Assembly (NCBI GenBank): GCA_964592125.1
Contig: CAZQBV010000076.1
Span: 1-14,412 of the forward strand
Origin: UBA5399 sp964592125
Lineage (GTDB): Bacteria; Bacillota; Clostridia; Christensenellales; Christensenellaceae
DNA length: 14,412 nucleotides
Reading direction: 5' to 3'
Position 1 is the stretch's first letter. Each line of letters starts with the position of its first letter. Both the position numbers and the translations under genes were made by a program. The notes under the pieces are model-generated. The model was not told where the DNA came from, ran no database searches, and saw only the letters and a program-made list of their open reading frames with translations. Positions 7,317 to 14,397 of this stretch are shown in pieces.

Positions 7317-9007
7317 TTTGTCTCCTCCATTTTAGTTCCCTTTGCCATTTTTTTCTCGTCCTGTTCTCTCAGTTCCACCCTGCGAATCTTTCCACTAATT
7401 GTTTTGGGCATTTCTTCCACAAATTCAATCACACGCGGGTATTTGTAGGGTGCCGTTGTCTTTTTCACATGGTTTTGTAGTTCTTTTTTCAATTCTTCAG
7501 AAGGCTGATAGCCCTTTGCCAGAACCACCGTTGCCTTTACAATAGCGCCACGTTCTTCATGCGGCACTCCAGTGATTGCCGTTTCCAGAACAGCCGGATG
7601 CTCCATCAGCGCACTTTCCACCTCAAATGGCCCAATGCGGTATCCGGAAGATTTTATTACATCATCTGTTCTTCCCACATACCAGTAATAGCCATCTTCA
7701 TCACGCCATGCCACATCTCCCGAATGGTACATATGATTGTTCCATGTATTGGATGTACGCTCTTCATCCCTATAGTAGCCCAAAAACAGCCCCACAGGGA
7801 TGCCCTTGTCTGTACGTATCACAATTTCGCCTGTTTCGCCAGGGGCACAAGGCTGCCCGTGTTCATTTACCAAGTCCACATCAAACATTGGGTTTGGCTT
7901 GCCCATAGAGCCAGGCCGAGGCTCCATCCACAGGAAGTTCCCTATCATAACCACCATCTCTGTCTGTCCGTAAATTTCCATCAGTTTATGGCCAGTCATA
8001 GCTTGAAATTGGTGGTACACCTCTGGATTCAAAGGCTCTCCCGCTATTGTGGTATAGGCCAAATGCGAAAGATCGTATTTACTCATATCTTCTTTTATAA
8101 AGTAGCGGTACATGGTGGGCGGCGCACAAAATGTAGTCACCTTGTTTTCCGCTATTTTTTGCAGTGTTTTACCCGCATCAAACTTGTCCATATCATATAC
8201 AAACACACAGGTCTCCGCCAGCCACTGGCCATACAGCTTGCCCCACGCGCTCTTTGCCCAGCCTGTATCTGCAATGGTTAGGTGAAGGCCTTCGGGGTCT
8301 GCATTGTGCCAATATACAGCCGTTACAATGTGTGCCAACGGGTACAAATAGTTGTGTGCCACCATCTTTGGCATTCCTGTGGTTCCGGATGTAAAATACA
8401 GCAACATTATGTCGTCATTCTGTGTCGCTTCATCGCCTGTAGGGCGTTTCCACTCCGTGCCGTATTTGCCCATCTCTTCCCAAAACTCTTTCCACCCTGG
8501 GCGTTTTTCCCCTAGCAATATCTTCTTTTCCAAAGTTGGCGAAGACGCTTCGGCTTCTTCCACCTGTTCCTTCAAGGTGTCGTCGCTGGTGGCAAGTATC
8601 ATTTTCACATCCGCCGCATTGTTGCGGTATTCAATGTCTTTCTTTGTCAAAAGGTGTGTTGCGGGTATACCCACAGCGCCAATCTTATGCAATGCCATCA
8701 GCGCAATCCAAAATTCATAGTGACGCTTCAAAATCAGCATCACTTTGTCGCCCTTTGCTATGCCTTCTGCTTTCAACATATTGGCCGCCTGATTGGAAAG
8801 CTCGCTTATTTCCTGAAACGTAAGCTCTTTCCTGCCATCATGATCATTCACCCATAGCAAGGCACGTTTGTTTGGCTTTTCTTTTGCCAGCACATCCACC
8901 ACATCGTACGCAAAGTTGAAATTTTCCGGTACCTTTATTTCAAAGTTTTCATAAAAATCTTCATAGCTCGTAAATCCTGTTGTACAGTATTTTTCAAATA
9001 TTGGCAT
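7313..9007 (-). CDS. AMP-forming acyl-CoA synthetase (acetyl/medium-chain acyl-CoA ligase type)
   Basis: A 564-residue member of the ANL superfamily that adenylates a carboxylate with ATP and transfers it to coenzyme A. Motifs in order: the phosphate loop YFTSGTTGMPKM (204–215), YGQTE (346–350), YHSGD (427–431) with the ribose-binding Asp, the hinge and CoA region GRTDDVIKSSGYRIGPFEVE (445–464), and PKTISGKIRR with catalytic K540. The TGWAKSAWGKLYG segment (248–260) resembles acetyl-CoA synthetases and the medium-chain ACSM group, so the substrate is probably a short or medium-chain or aromatic acid, but it cannot be read from sequence. The ATG at 9007 is preceded by GAGGG, which overlaps the stop codon of the upstream XRE–cupin gene. 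It shares its own stop codon with the start of the membrane-protein gene. The complete motif set indicates an active enzyme. Confidence 0.93.
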   Translation of the reverse strand: MPIFEKYCTTGFTSYEDFYENFEIKVPENFNFAYDVVDVLAKEKPNKRALLWVNDHDGRKELTFQEISELSNQAANMLKAEGIAKGDKVMLILKRHYEFWIALMALHKIGAVGIPATHLLTKKDIEYRNNAADVKMILATSDDTLKEQVEEAEASSPTLEKKILLGEKRPGWKEFWEEMGKYGTEWKRPTGDEATQNDDIMLLYFTSGTTGMPKMVAHNYLYPLAHIVTAVYWHNADPEGLHLTIADTGWAKSAWGKLYGQWLAETCVFVYDMDKFDAGKTLQKIAENKVTTFCAPPTMYRYFIKEDMSKYDLSHLAYTTIAGEPLNPEVYHQFQAMTGHKLMEIYGQTEMVVMIGNFLWMEPRPGSMGKPNPMFDVDLVNEHGQPCAPGETGEIVIRTDKGIPVGLFLGYYRDEERTSNTWNNHMYHSGDVAWRDEDGYYWYVGRTDDVIKSSGYRIGPFEVESALMEHPAVLETAITGVPHEERGAIVKATVVLAKGYQPSEELKKELQNHVKKTTAPYKYPRVIEFVEEMPKTISGKIRRVELREQDEKKMAKGTKMEETK

Positions 9008-9019
9008 AGTTAATTACCC

Positions 9020-9580
9020 TCACAGCTGATTTGATATAATTGCTAAAAATTTACAGGGTTGTCCACCCTCCGCTCGCATAGCATGCGGTGTGCTGGCATC
9101 AAAGTAAATGGTATCTCCAGCAGTCATTTTTATTTCGGAATCGCCAATAAACATGGTCATGCTACCATCCACCATATAGTTAAGCTCTTGACCCTCATGC
9201 GCATGTTTTTGTATGGCCTCGGTATCCTTGGGTTCCACCGTAACCAAAAAAGGCTCCATTTCCCTATCTTTAAAAATGGCTGCCAAATGCTGGTATTTAT
9301 ATGCCTTTCGGCGTTCCATTTTCAGTCCCTGTCCCGCCTTCACAAATGCAAACTTTTTCAGGCGTGCGTTCTCACCCGTCAGCAGTTCTGTAATATCAAT
9401 GCCGAATTTATTTGCAACCGTAAACAGAAAGCTGAACGAAAAGTCCTTTTCTCCATTTTCATAGGCAGCATATTCCTCTACAGTCTTGCCTGTTTGCGCC
9501 GCCATCTCTTCCAATGTTACATCTTCAATTTCCCTCAGCACCCGAATCCGCTCGGCTATTTCCACAATCTGGTTGTCCAT
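9020..9580 (-). CDS. XRE-family regulator with C-terminal cupin domain
   Basis: A 186-residue transcription regulator. The N-terminal helix-turn-helix of the XRE type spans about residues 8–66, with the pattern LREIEDVTLEEMAAQTGKT and YENGEKDFSFSFLFTVANKFGI. The C-terminal cupin barrel (about 108–182) has HAHEGQELNYMVDG (H126, H128, E132) and TPHAM (H166), residues that can bind a metal or small ligand. Such proteins usually repress or activate a neighbouring metabolic gene in response to its substrate or product. The open frame begins at 9598, but ATG at 9580 is preferred: AGAGGGG lies just upstream, and the six extra residues have no family support. It is 12 nt upstream of the acyl-CoA synthetase gene, so that enzyme is the likely target and the pair is likely autoregulated. 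Confidence 0.92.
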   Translation of the reverse strand: MDNQIVEIAERIRVLREIEDVTLEEMAAQTGKTVEEYAAYENGEKDFSFSFLFTVANKFGIDITELLTGENARLKKFAFVKAGQGLKMERRKAYKYQHLAAIFKDREMEPFLVTVEPKDTEAIQKHAHEGQELNYMVDGSMTMFIGDSEIKMTAGDTIYFDASTPHAMRAEGGQPCKFLAIISNQL

Positions 9581-9651
9581 TGCATATACCCCTCTCATAT
9601 AGTAAGGCAGGTTTTTTTCCTACCCTTCAGCCTATTTTACAGCACATACCC

Positions 9652-10164
9652 TTATGTTGGTTCCGTTGTAGAAACAGATTCTCTAATTGTTACTGCCTCA
9701 CTTTGAAATATCGCTATAATGCCCTTTGTATTCCAAATGATATTCTCCTCAGAGCCTGTCAGGTTTTCAAATTTTTTGCCATACACATCTGTCACTTCCG
9801 CAGGTTGCTTATCTGCATTTTGGGTATCAAATGCAATAAATCCATACACCACATCGCCCCATTCTTCCCCCACTAAAAAATCATGGCTTATAGAATCGCC
9901 TTGCTTTGTAAATTTTTCTTGGGCTGCCCTTGTGCCGTTCGAGTTCAGAACGGTTATTACCCCATTGGTGCCATCCATCAAGTTCGTCGTTCCCGAAACT
10001 GTAAGTGTGTTGCCGTTCAGCACCGCTTCGCAGCTTCCTTCCACAGCAAAAGTTTTTGCTCCTTCAGCGGGCTGCGGCCTATTCAGTGCTGGCGTACCTC
10101 CGCATCCCGATAATAACACCACACACATCATTACAACAATTATTATTCCAAACGTTTTTTTCAT
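9652..10164 (-). CDS. Small secreted lipoprotein of unknown function
   Basis: A 170-residue predicted lipoprotein. A short basic N-terminus (MKK), a hydrophobic core (5–18) and the lipobox LLSGC place the lipidated Cys at position 21, so the mature protein would be anchored on the outer face of the cytoplasmic membrane. Residues about 38–115 alternate polar and hydrophobic residues as in a beta-sandwich (for example NTLTVSGTTNL and GVITVLNSNGT), suggesting an Ig-like or bacterial adhesion-type fold; no catalytic motif is seen. The ATG at 10164 is chosen because AAAGGAA lies upstream and the earlier in-frame ATG at 10206 falls inside the -10 element of a strong promoter. The stop is 71 nt before the XRE–cupin start, with no good terminator between, so some read-through is possible. 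Confidence 0.85.
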   Translation of the reverse strand: MKKTFGIIIVVMMCVVLLSGCGGTPALNRPQPAEGAKTFAVEGSCEAVLNGNTLTVSGTTNLMDGTNGVITVLNSNGTRAAQEKFTKQGDSISHDFLVGEEWGDVVYGFIAFDTQNADKQPAEVTDVYGKKFENLTGSEENIIWNTKGIIAIFQSEAVTIRESVSTTEPT

Positions 10165-10204
10165 TCTTGTTCCTTTCAAATACCATCTATATTGCAATTT
10201 ATTC

Positions 10205-10233
10205 ATTATAGTAAAGTTCTATTTATATGTAAA
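10205..10233 (-). promoter_or_regulatory. Sigma-A promoter of the lipoprotein gene
   Basis: The minus strand carries TTTACA (plus 10228–10233), a 17-nt spacer and a perfect TATAAT (plus 10205–10210). The expected start near 10198 gives a 5' leader of about 34 nt containing the ribosome site. This promoter excludes the longer reading of the lipoprotein gene that would begin at 10206. Confidence 0.85.
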
Positions 10234-10296
10234 GCATTTTGTCCGGCATGCTGCTTAGACACTCGCAACAAAATTTATCAGCAGAAACGCAATGTT

Positions 10297-10953
10297 TTAC
10301 GGTTTGATACACACCATGCCACCGCGTTGTATCTTGTTGGTTTTCCACATCTCGGGCAATGCAAAGCGATGTTTTTTGCCCCATGTTGCAAAATCCACCT
10401 GCAAGCCACAGGCACTTTGTTCATAACCAGTTAATGTAAACCAATGCCACTCATATTCATAGTATTTTTTATCGCTGTGCAACAGCAACAGGTACATCAC
10501 AGGCAGCTGCGCATCAATGGCCTCTTTCACAAACTGCCCTGCCTTAGTATACGGCTCATTGCCAGCCAAGCAAGCTATATCCACATCCACCCCAGTGGTT
10601 GCTATGTATTTACCCAACATACGGGAAAACTTTTTGATACTGGTAAGCCCACCTATGCCCGGATAAACATATCGAAACATCAATTCGAAAAAACGCAAAA
10701 AATCCTGTTTCGTTACATTTTGCGGGTCGTATGGATACAGTGCCCGCAGGCGGCTGTTACTTTTTGCCAAATAAATGCAGGTTTCACAAGCGGTAACCGC
10801 GCTGCACCCGCCCCGGTTCATCATCATATGGCTGTGCCAGTTTTGGTCACCCCCATAGTATTTGCCATCCACCAAAAAAAAGCCAAGTTCTTTTCGGCAT
10901 TCTTCTGCGTTATTTTCTAGATATAAATCGTGTAAACTATTTTGCCTTTGCAT
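10297..10953 (-). CDS. Putative papain/C39-like cysteine peptidase-fold protein
   Basis: A 218-residue protein with no signal peptide or membrane segment. I recognise a pattern seen in uncharacterised clostridial proteins: YYGGDQNWH (32–40) with Q37, then RGGCSAVTACETC with C50, then EWHWFTLTGYE with H170, and QVDFATWG with D187. Gln–Cys–His–Asp in this order matches the oxyanion-hole Gln and the catalytic triad of papain-like/C39-like folds, so a peptidase or amide-cleaving activity is plausible. The Q–C spacing of 13 is longer than in papain, so the assignment is tentative. The ATG at 10953 has no Shine–Dalgarno sequence; instead a perfect -10 ends 9 nt upstream, which implies a leaderless transcript. 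It is divergent from fhs and followed by the lipoprotein gene, which has its own promoter. A substrate cannot be named. Confidence 0.7.
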   Translation of the reverse strand: MQRQNSLHDLYLENNAEECRKELGFFLVDGKYYGGDQNWHSHMMMNRGGCSAVTACETCIYLAKSNSRLRALYPYDPQNVTKQDFLRFFELMFRYVYPGIGGLTSIKKFSRMLGKYIATTGVDVDIACLAGNEPYTKAGQFVKEAIDAQLPVMYLLLLHSDKKYYEYEWHWFTLTGYEQSACGLQVDFATWGKKHRFALPEMWKTNKIQRGGMVCIKP

Positions 10954-10962
10954 ACTATATGT

Positions 10963-10991
10963 ATTATAATAGCTGGTATACCTTTAGTAAA
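10963..10991 (-). promoter_or_regulatory. Promoter of the C39-like gene, placed to give a leaderless mRNA
   Basis: On the minus strand TTTACT (plus 10986–10991), a 17-nt spacer and a perfect TATAAT (plus 10963–10968) precede the ATG at 10953 by only 9 nt. Start points normally lie 6–8 nt after the -10, that is within about 3 nt of the ATG. The spacer contains the 8-bp palindrome GGTATACC, a possible operator. Confidence 0.65.
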
Positions 10992-11097
10992 GTATTTCAT
11001 AGTGGCCAAGTCACTTTTCGTGCATATTATTATGGTGTTTCGGCTGTTATGGGATAAAGCCACATATATTGTGTTATTACATTTCACAGGAGAGCTT

Positions 11098-12768
11098 ATG
11101 AATACAGATTTAAAAATTGCACAGGCTGTAGAGCCAAAGAAGATTGATCTAATTGCCAAAACACTCCATATTGGCGAAGACGATTTATTGCCATATGGCA
11201 AAGACAAAGCCAAGGTCTCACTTTCTGTACTTGCTGAAAACAAAAACAAACCGAAAGGCAAGCTCATATTGGTTACCGCTATGACGCCTACACCCGCTGG
11301 CGAGGGCAAAACCACAGTTTCCATTGGGCTTGCGGATGGTATGCGCAAAATTGGGTTGAATACAGCACTGGCACTGCGCGAGCCTTCTTTGGGGCCAGTT
11401 TTCGGTATCAAAGGCGGTGCTGCAGGCGGCGGACATTCGCAAGTAATTCCCATGACAGATATTAATTTACATTTCACCGGGGATCTGCATGCCATTACCT
11501 CTGCAAACAACCTGCTTTGCGCCCTCATAGACAATCACATACAGCACGGCAACGAGTTAAATATCAATATCAACAACATTACCATGCGGCGCTGTATGGA
11601 TATTAACGACCGCCAATTGCGCAATATTGTTTGTGGTTTAGGCAAAGCTGTGGATGGCGTGCCGCGCGAAGACGGCTTCGACATTACCGCCGCCAGCGAA
11701 GTGATGGCCATACTGTGCATGGCAGGCAGCCTAAGCGACCTAAAGCAACGCCTAAACAACATCACCATTGGGTACAATAGAAGCGGTGATCCTGTTTTGG
11801 CAGGTGATTTAAATGCGGGCGGTGCAATGGCTGTGTTGCTTAAAGATGCTCTTATGCCCAATCTGGTGCAAACACTGGAACATACGCCCGTACTTATGCA
11901 TGGCGGTCCCTTTGCAAATATTGCGCACGGCTGCAACAGCATTATTGCTACGCACATGGCCATGTGCCTTGCCGACTACACTGTTACAGAAGCTGGCTTC
12001 GGCGCAGATTTGGGTGCAGAAAAGTTTTTAGATATCAAATGTCGCAATGCAGATATATGGCCAAATGCAGTGGTTTTGGTTGCTACACTTCGCGCACTAA
12101 AATACCATGGCGGTGTAAAAAAAGAAAACTTAAACCAGCCCAATAGTGAGGCTTTGGAAAAGGGCTTTGCCAATTTAGACAGGCACATACAAAACCTAAA
12201 AAACATATATGGCTTAAACGTGGTTGTAGCAATCAACCGATTTGTTACAGATTCACCGCAGGAAATTGATTTGCTAAAACAACATTTAGAAAGTATGGGC
12301 GCAGCTTGCGCCGTATGCAATTCCTGGGAAGAGGGCGGTGCTGGCGCTGTGGAACTGGCCACCACCGTGCAGGCAGCTTTATCCAGCCACACGCTACCCT
12401 CTCATCCATACGATTATGCGCAACCCATCCATACGAAAATATCGGAATTGGCGCAAAAAGTGTATGGTGCGGAACGAGTGGATTTCAGCAGCATTGCAGA
12501 TAAAAAAATTACTTTGCTTGAAAAGCAGGGGTATGGCAATTTACCGGTGTGCATTGCAAAAACACAATATTCTTTCTCCGACGACCCACAGAAATTGGGC
12601 TCTCCACAAGGCTATGCTTTCACCGTAAGGGATGTAAGGCTGAATTCCGGTGCAGGCTTTATTGTGGTATTGTGTGGAGATATTATGCGGATGCCGGGGC
12701 TGCCCAAGGCTCCTGCCGCTATGCAAATCAACATAAACGAAAGTGGAAATATTGAAGGTCTGTTCTAA
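11098..12768 (+). CDS. fhs: Formate–tetrahydrofolate ligase
   Basis: A 556-residue enzyme that joins formate to tetrahydrofolate with ATP, giving 10-formyl-THF for purine and one-carbon metabolism and, in acetogens, for the methyl branch of the Wood–Ljungdahl pathway. Diagnostic features are the nucleotide-binding loop VTAMTPTPAGEGKTTVSIGL (59–78) and the FTHFS signature LREPSLGPVFGIKGG followed by AAGGGHSQVIPM (93–119), plus TGDLHAITSANNLL (127–140). Length is exactly typical of bacterial FTHFS. The open frame extends upstream to 10942, but ATG at 11098 is the start: AGGAG (11088–11092) is 5 nt upstream, and the protein then begins as family members do. No folD, fchA or metF gene is adjacent. 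It is followed by the alcohol dehydrogenase after 55 nt without a terminator. No clear promoter was found in the 144-nt divergent region. Confidence 0.97.
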   Translation: MNTDLKIAQAVEPKKIDLIAKTLHIGEDDLLPYGKDKAKVSLSVLAENKNKPKGKLILVTAMTPTPAGEGKTTVSIGLADGMRKIGLNTALALREPSLGPVFGIKGGAAGGGHSQVIPMTDINLHFTGDLHAITSANNLLCALIDNHIQHGNELNININNITMRRCMDINDRQLRNIVCGLGKAVDGVPREDGFDITAASEVMAILCMAGSLSDLKQRLNNITIGYNRSGDPVLAGDLNAGGAMAVLLKDALMPNLVQTLEHTPVLMHGGPFANIAHGCNSIIATHMAMCLADYTVTEAGFGADLGAEKFLDIKCRNADIWPNAVVLVATLRALKYHGGVKKENLNQPNSEALEKGFANLDRHIQNLKNIYGLNVVVAINRFVTDSPQEIDLLKQHLESMGAACAVCNSWEEGGAGAVELATTVQAALSSHTLPSHPYDYAQPIHTKISELAQKVYGAERVDFSSIADKKITLLEKQGYGNLPVCIAKTQYSFSDDPQKLGSPQGYAFTVRDVRLNSGAGFIVVLCGDIMRMPGLPKAPAAMQININESGNIEGLF

Positions 12769-12823
12769 AAACAACAGACTGCTAAAATAATTTATTCTAA
12801 AATCAATTACTAGGAGGCACATT

Positions 12824-13993
12824 ATGGTATTCCAATATTACATTCCCACAAAGGTGTTGTTTGGTCTGGGGCAGCTAAGCCAACTTCATCAGCAATCCCT
12901 TCCCGGAAAAAAAGCCTTCATCGTAATGTCGGCTGGTCAATCTGCAAGAAAGTTTGGCTATCTTGCGCGTGTGGAAGAACAACTGAAACTTGCAGGTGTT
13001 GGCTATGAAACATTCGAAAAAATCCAACCCAATCCCACCAAGGAAAATGTAATGGAGGGCGCGGCACTTGCTAGGCAAACTGGTTGTGACTTTATACTTG
13101 GTCTTGGTGGCGGCAGCAGTATAGACGCAGCAAAAGCCATTGCCATCATGGCTGTAAACGATGGCGATTATTGGGACTATATTCCTTCCGGAAGCGGCAA
13201 AGGCATGGCCATCTCTCACGATCCTCTACCCATAGTGGCAATTTGTATGACTGCAGGTACAGGTACAGAGTCTGATCCATGGACTGTAGTAACCAACGAA
13301 GAAAAAAACGAGAAGATTGGCTATGGATACGAAAAGACCTTTCCCACATTGGCAGTGATGGATGCAGAATTAACCGTAAGTGTACCGCCACAACTAACGG
13401 CCTTTCAGGGGTTTGATGTTTTCTTTCATTGTGCGGAAAGCTACCTACATGCCCACACCACACCCATCAGCGATATGTACAGTCTAAAGGGCATTAGCCT
13501 AGTTGGCGAATTCTTACCCGCCGCAATCAAGGATGGCAGCAATATGAAAGCGCGTGAAGAGATGATGCTAGCCAACTTAATGGCTGCATTCGTACAATCC
13601 ACCGCGGGCTGCATTTCCCAACATGCGTTAGAGCATGCTCTCAGTGCATACTATCCCAGCTTGCCCCACGGCGCAGGCCTAGTGTTACTTAGCAAGGAAT
13701 ATTTCACTTTTCTTGCTCAAAGCGGCACTTGCGACCAACGGCTTATTGATATGGCTGTTTGTCTGGGGCACAAAAACGCCAGAACGCCTATGGACTTTGT
13801 AAAGACACTTGTAGATTTACAGGCAGCTTGTGGCGTAGATACTTTAAAGATGTCTGATTATGGCATACAAGAAAACGAGATGCATAAATTTTCAAAAAAT
13901 GCTCGCTATACTATGGGCGGCATGTTCGAAGTAGATCCCTGCATCACTTCCGAAGAAGCCTGTGAGGAAATATACCGAAAATCCTATCGATAA
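12824..13993 (+). CDS. Iron-containing alcohol dehydrogenase (group III, butanol/propanediol dehydrogenase-like)
   Basis: A 389-residue NAD(P)-dependent dehydrogenase that interconverts alcohols and aldehydes. The N-terminal dinucleotide-binding domain shows ILGLGGGSSIDAAKAIA (91–107). The all-helical C-terminal domain carries the metal site: FQGFDVFFHCAESYL with D198 and H202, CISQHALEHAL with H267 and the probable catalytic H271, and LPHGAG with H282. These match the Asp–His–His–His iron ligand set of FucO-type enzymes, though the gap between the last two ligands appears one residue longer. The AGTGTESDPWTVVTNEEKN segment (144–162) is typical of the butanol dehydrogenase branch. Substrate cannot be told from sequence. 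AGGAGG (12812–12817) lies 6 nt before the ATG. It lies between fhs and a Cys-rich small protein, all on one strand. Confidence 0.94.
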   Translation: MVFQYYIPTKVLFGLGQLSQLHQQSLPGKKAFIVMSAGQSARKFGYLARVEEQLKLAGVGYETFEKIQPNPTKENVMEGAALARQTGCDFILGLGGGSSIDAAKAIAIMAVNDGDYWDYIPSGSGKGMAISHDPLPIVAICMTAGTGTESDPWTVVTNEEKNEKIGYGYEKTFPTLAVMDAELTVSVPPQLTAFQGFDVFFHCAESYLHAHTTPISDMYSLKGISLVGEFLPAAIKDGSNMKAREEMMLANLMAAFVQSTAGCISQHALEHALSAYYPSLPHGAGLVLLSKEYFTFLAQSGTCDQRLIDMAVCLGHKNARTPMDFVKTLVDLQAACGVDTLKMSDYGIQENEMHKFSKNARYTMGGMFEVDPCITSEEACEEIYRKSYR

Positions 13994-14013
13994 CCAAACA
14001 AGGAGAAACAGAT

Positions 14014-14259
14014 ATGGCAGATTTTAATTGTCCCGGTGCAGCAAATATAAAGGGTACCCCCACATTGGATGTGAAAATATGCCCCCAGTGTGGCGAGGAA
14101 ATAGAGTTGTTTTCCACAGATGTTACCCAGCCCTGCAAATGTTGTGGATTCGTAGCTTACAACAACATTATGTCCTGCATCAAGTGGTGCCAATATGCCC
14201 GCGATTGTGTAGGCGACGAAATGTATGAAAAGCTGATGGGAAAACTACCCGAAGAATAG
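14014..14259 (+). CDS. Small cysteine-rich (zinc-ribbon-like) protein
   Basis: An 81-residue protein with nine cysteines and no signal peptide. A zinc-ribbon-like pair CPQCG (C23, C26) and CKCCG (C41, C43, C44) is followed by SCIKWCQYARDCVG (C55, C59, C65), and one Cys lies near the start (C6, in NCPGA). The double set suggests one zinc ribbon plus a second metal or iron–sulphur site. I recall similar short proteins in strict anaerobes with the pattern CPxCG…CIxWCxYAxxCVG, of unknown function; this is memory, not a search. AGGAG (14001–14005) sits 8 nt before the ATG, and the gap to the alcohol dehydrogenase stop is 20 nt, so the gene belongs to the fhs operon. It may serve as a metal or electron-transfer partner of the dehydrogenase; that is inference. 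Confidence 0.85.
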   Translation: MADFNCPGAANIKGTPTLDVKICPQCGEEIELFSTDVTQPCKCCGFVAYNNIMSCIKWCQYARDCVGDEMYEKLMGKLPEE

Positions 14260-14302
14260 AAAGTTCTTCCTGCCAACCCTCTATCAAGCGTGCTATCCGC
14301 CG

Positions 14303-14319
14303 TTTTACAAAGTGTAAAA
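14303..14319. repeat. Inverted repeat upstream of the tRNA promoter
   Basis: TTTTACA and TGTAAAA form a perfect 7-bp inverted repeat with a 3-nt centre (AAG), 19 nt before the tRNA -35. Without a following T tract on either strand it is more likely a protein-binding site or part of an upstream element than a terminator. No clear terminator for the fhs operon is visible between 14260 and 14338. Confidence 0.45.
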
Positions 14320-14367
14320 AAAATATTCAAAAATAGCATTGACACATGCCAATAAATATTATAGAAT
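14314..14367 (+). promoter_or_regulatory. Strong stable-RNA promoter (tRNA) with A/T-rich UP element
   Basis: A perfect TTGACA (14339–14344), a 17-nt spacer and TAGAAT (14362–14367) lie before the tRNA gene. An A-rich stretch at 14314–14336 immediately upstream is typical of an UP element at rRNA and tRNA promoters. The expected start is near 14374, leaving a leader of about 24 nt before the tRNA. Confidence 0.88.
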
Positions 14368-14397
14368 ATACAAGCACTCTCGAAAACGGCTTTGTGT

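Noticed and set aside
7559..8281. 240-codon plus-strand open frame opposite the acyl-CoA synthetase
   Set aside because: It is the antisense shadow of a well-conserved enzyme gene with all catalytic motifs on the minus strand.
9606..9624. Hairpin GGTAGG / CCTGCC between the lipoprotein and XRE–cupin genes as a terminator
   Set aside because: The 6-bp stem includes a G·T pair, its loop is seven A residues and no T tract follows on the minus strand, so it is not a credible terminator.
10942..11097. N-terminal extension of formate–THF ligase
   Set aside because: The extra 52 residues have no homology to the family, overlap the divergent promoter, and the start at 11098 has a proper ribosome site and gives the exact family length.
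10954..11097. THF riboswitch in the fhs leader
   Set aside because: I looked for the conserved folate-riboswitch core and paired elements and could not see them; a short CACA/TGTG symmetry at 11061–11073 is too weak to call.
12764..12802. Short direct repeat TTCTAAAA (12764–12771 and 12795–12802) between fhs and the alcohol dehydrogenase
   Set aside because: Eight-base A/T-rich repeats are expected by chance here, and no mobile element or hairpin is associated.
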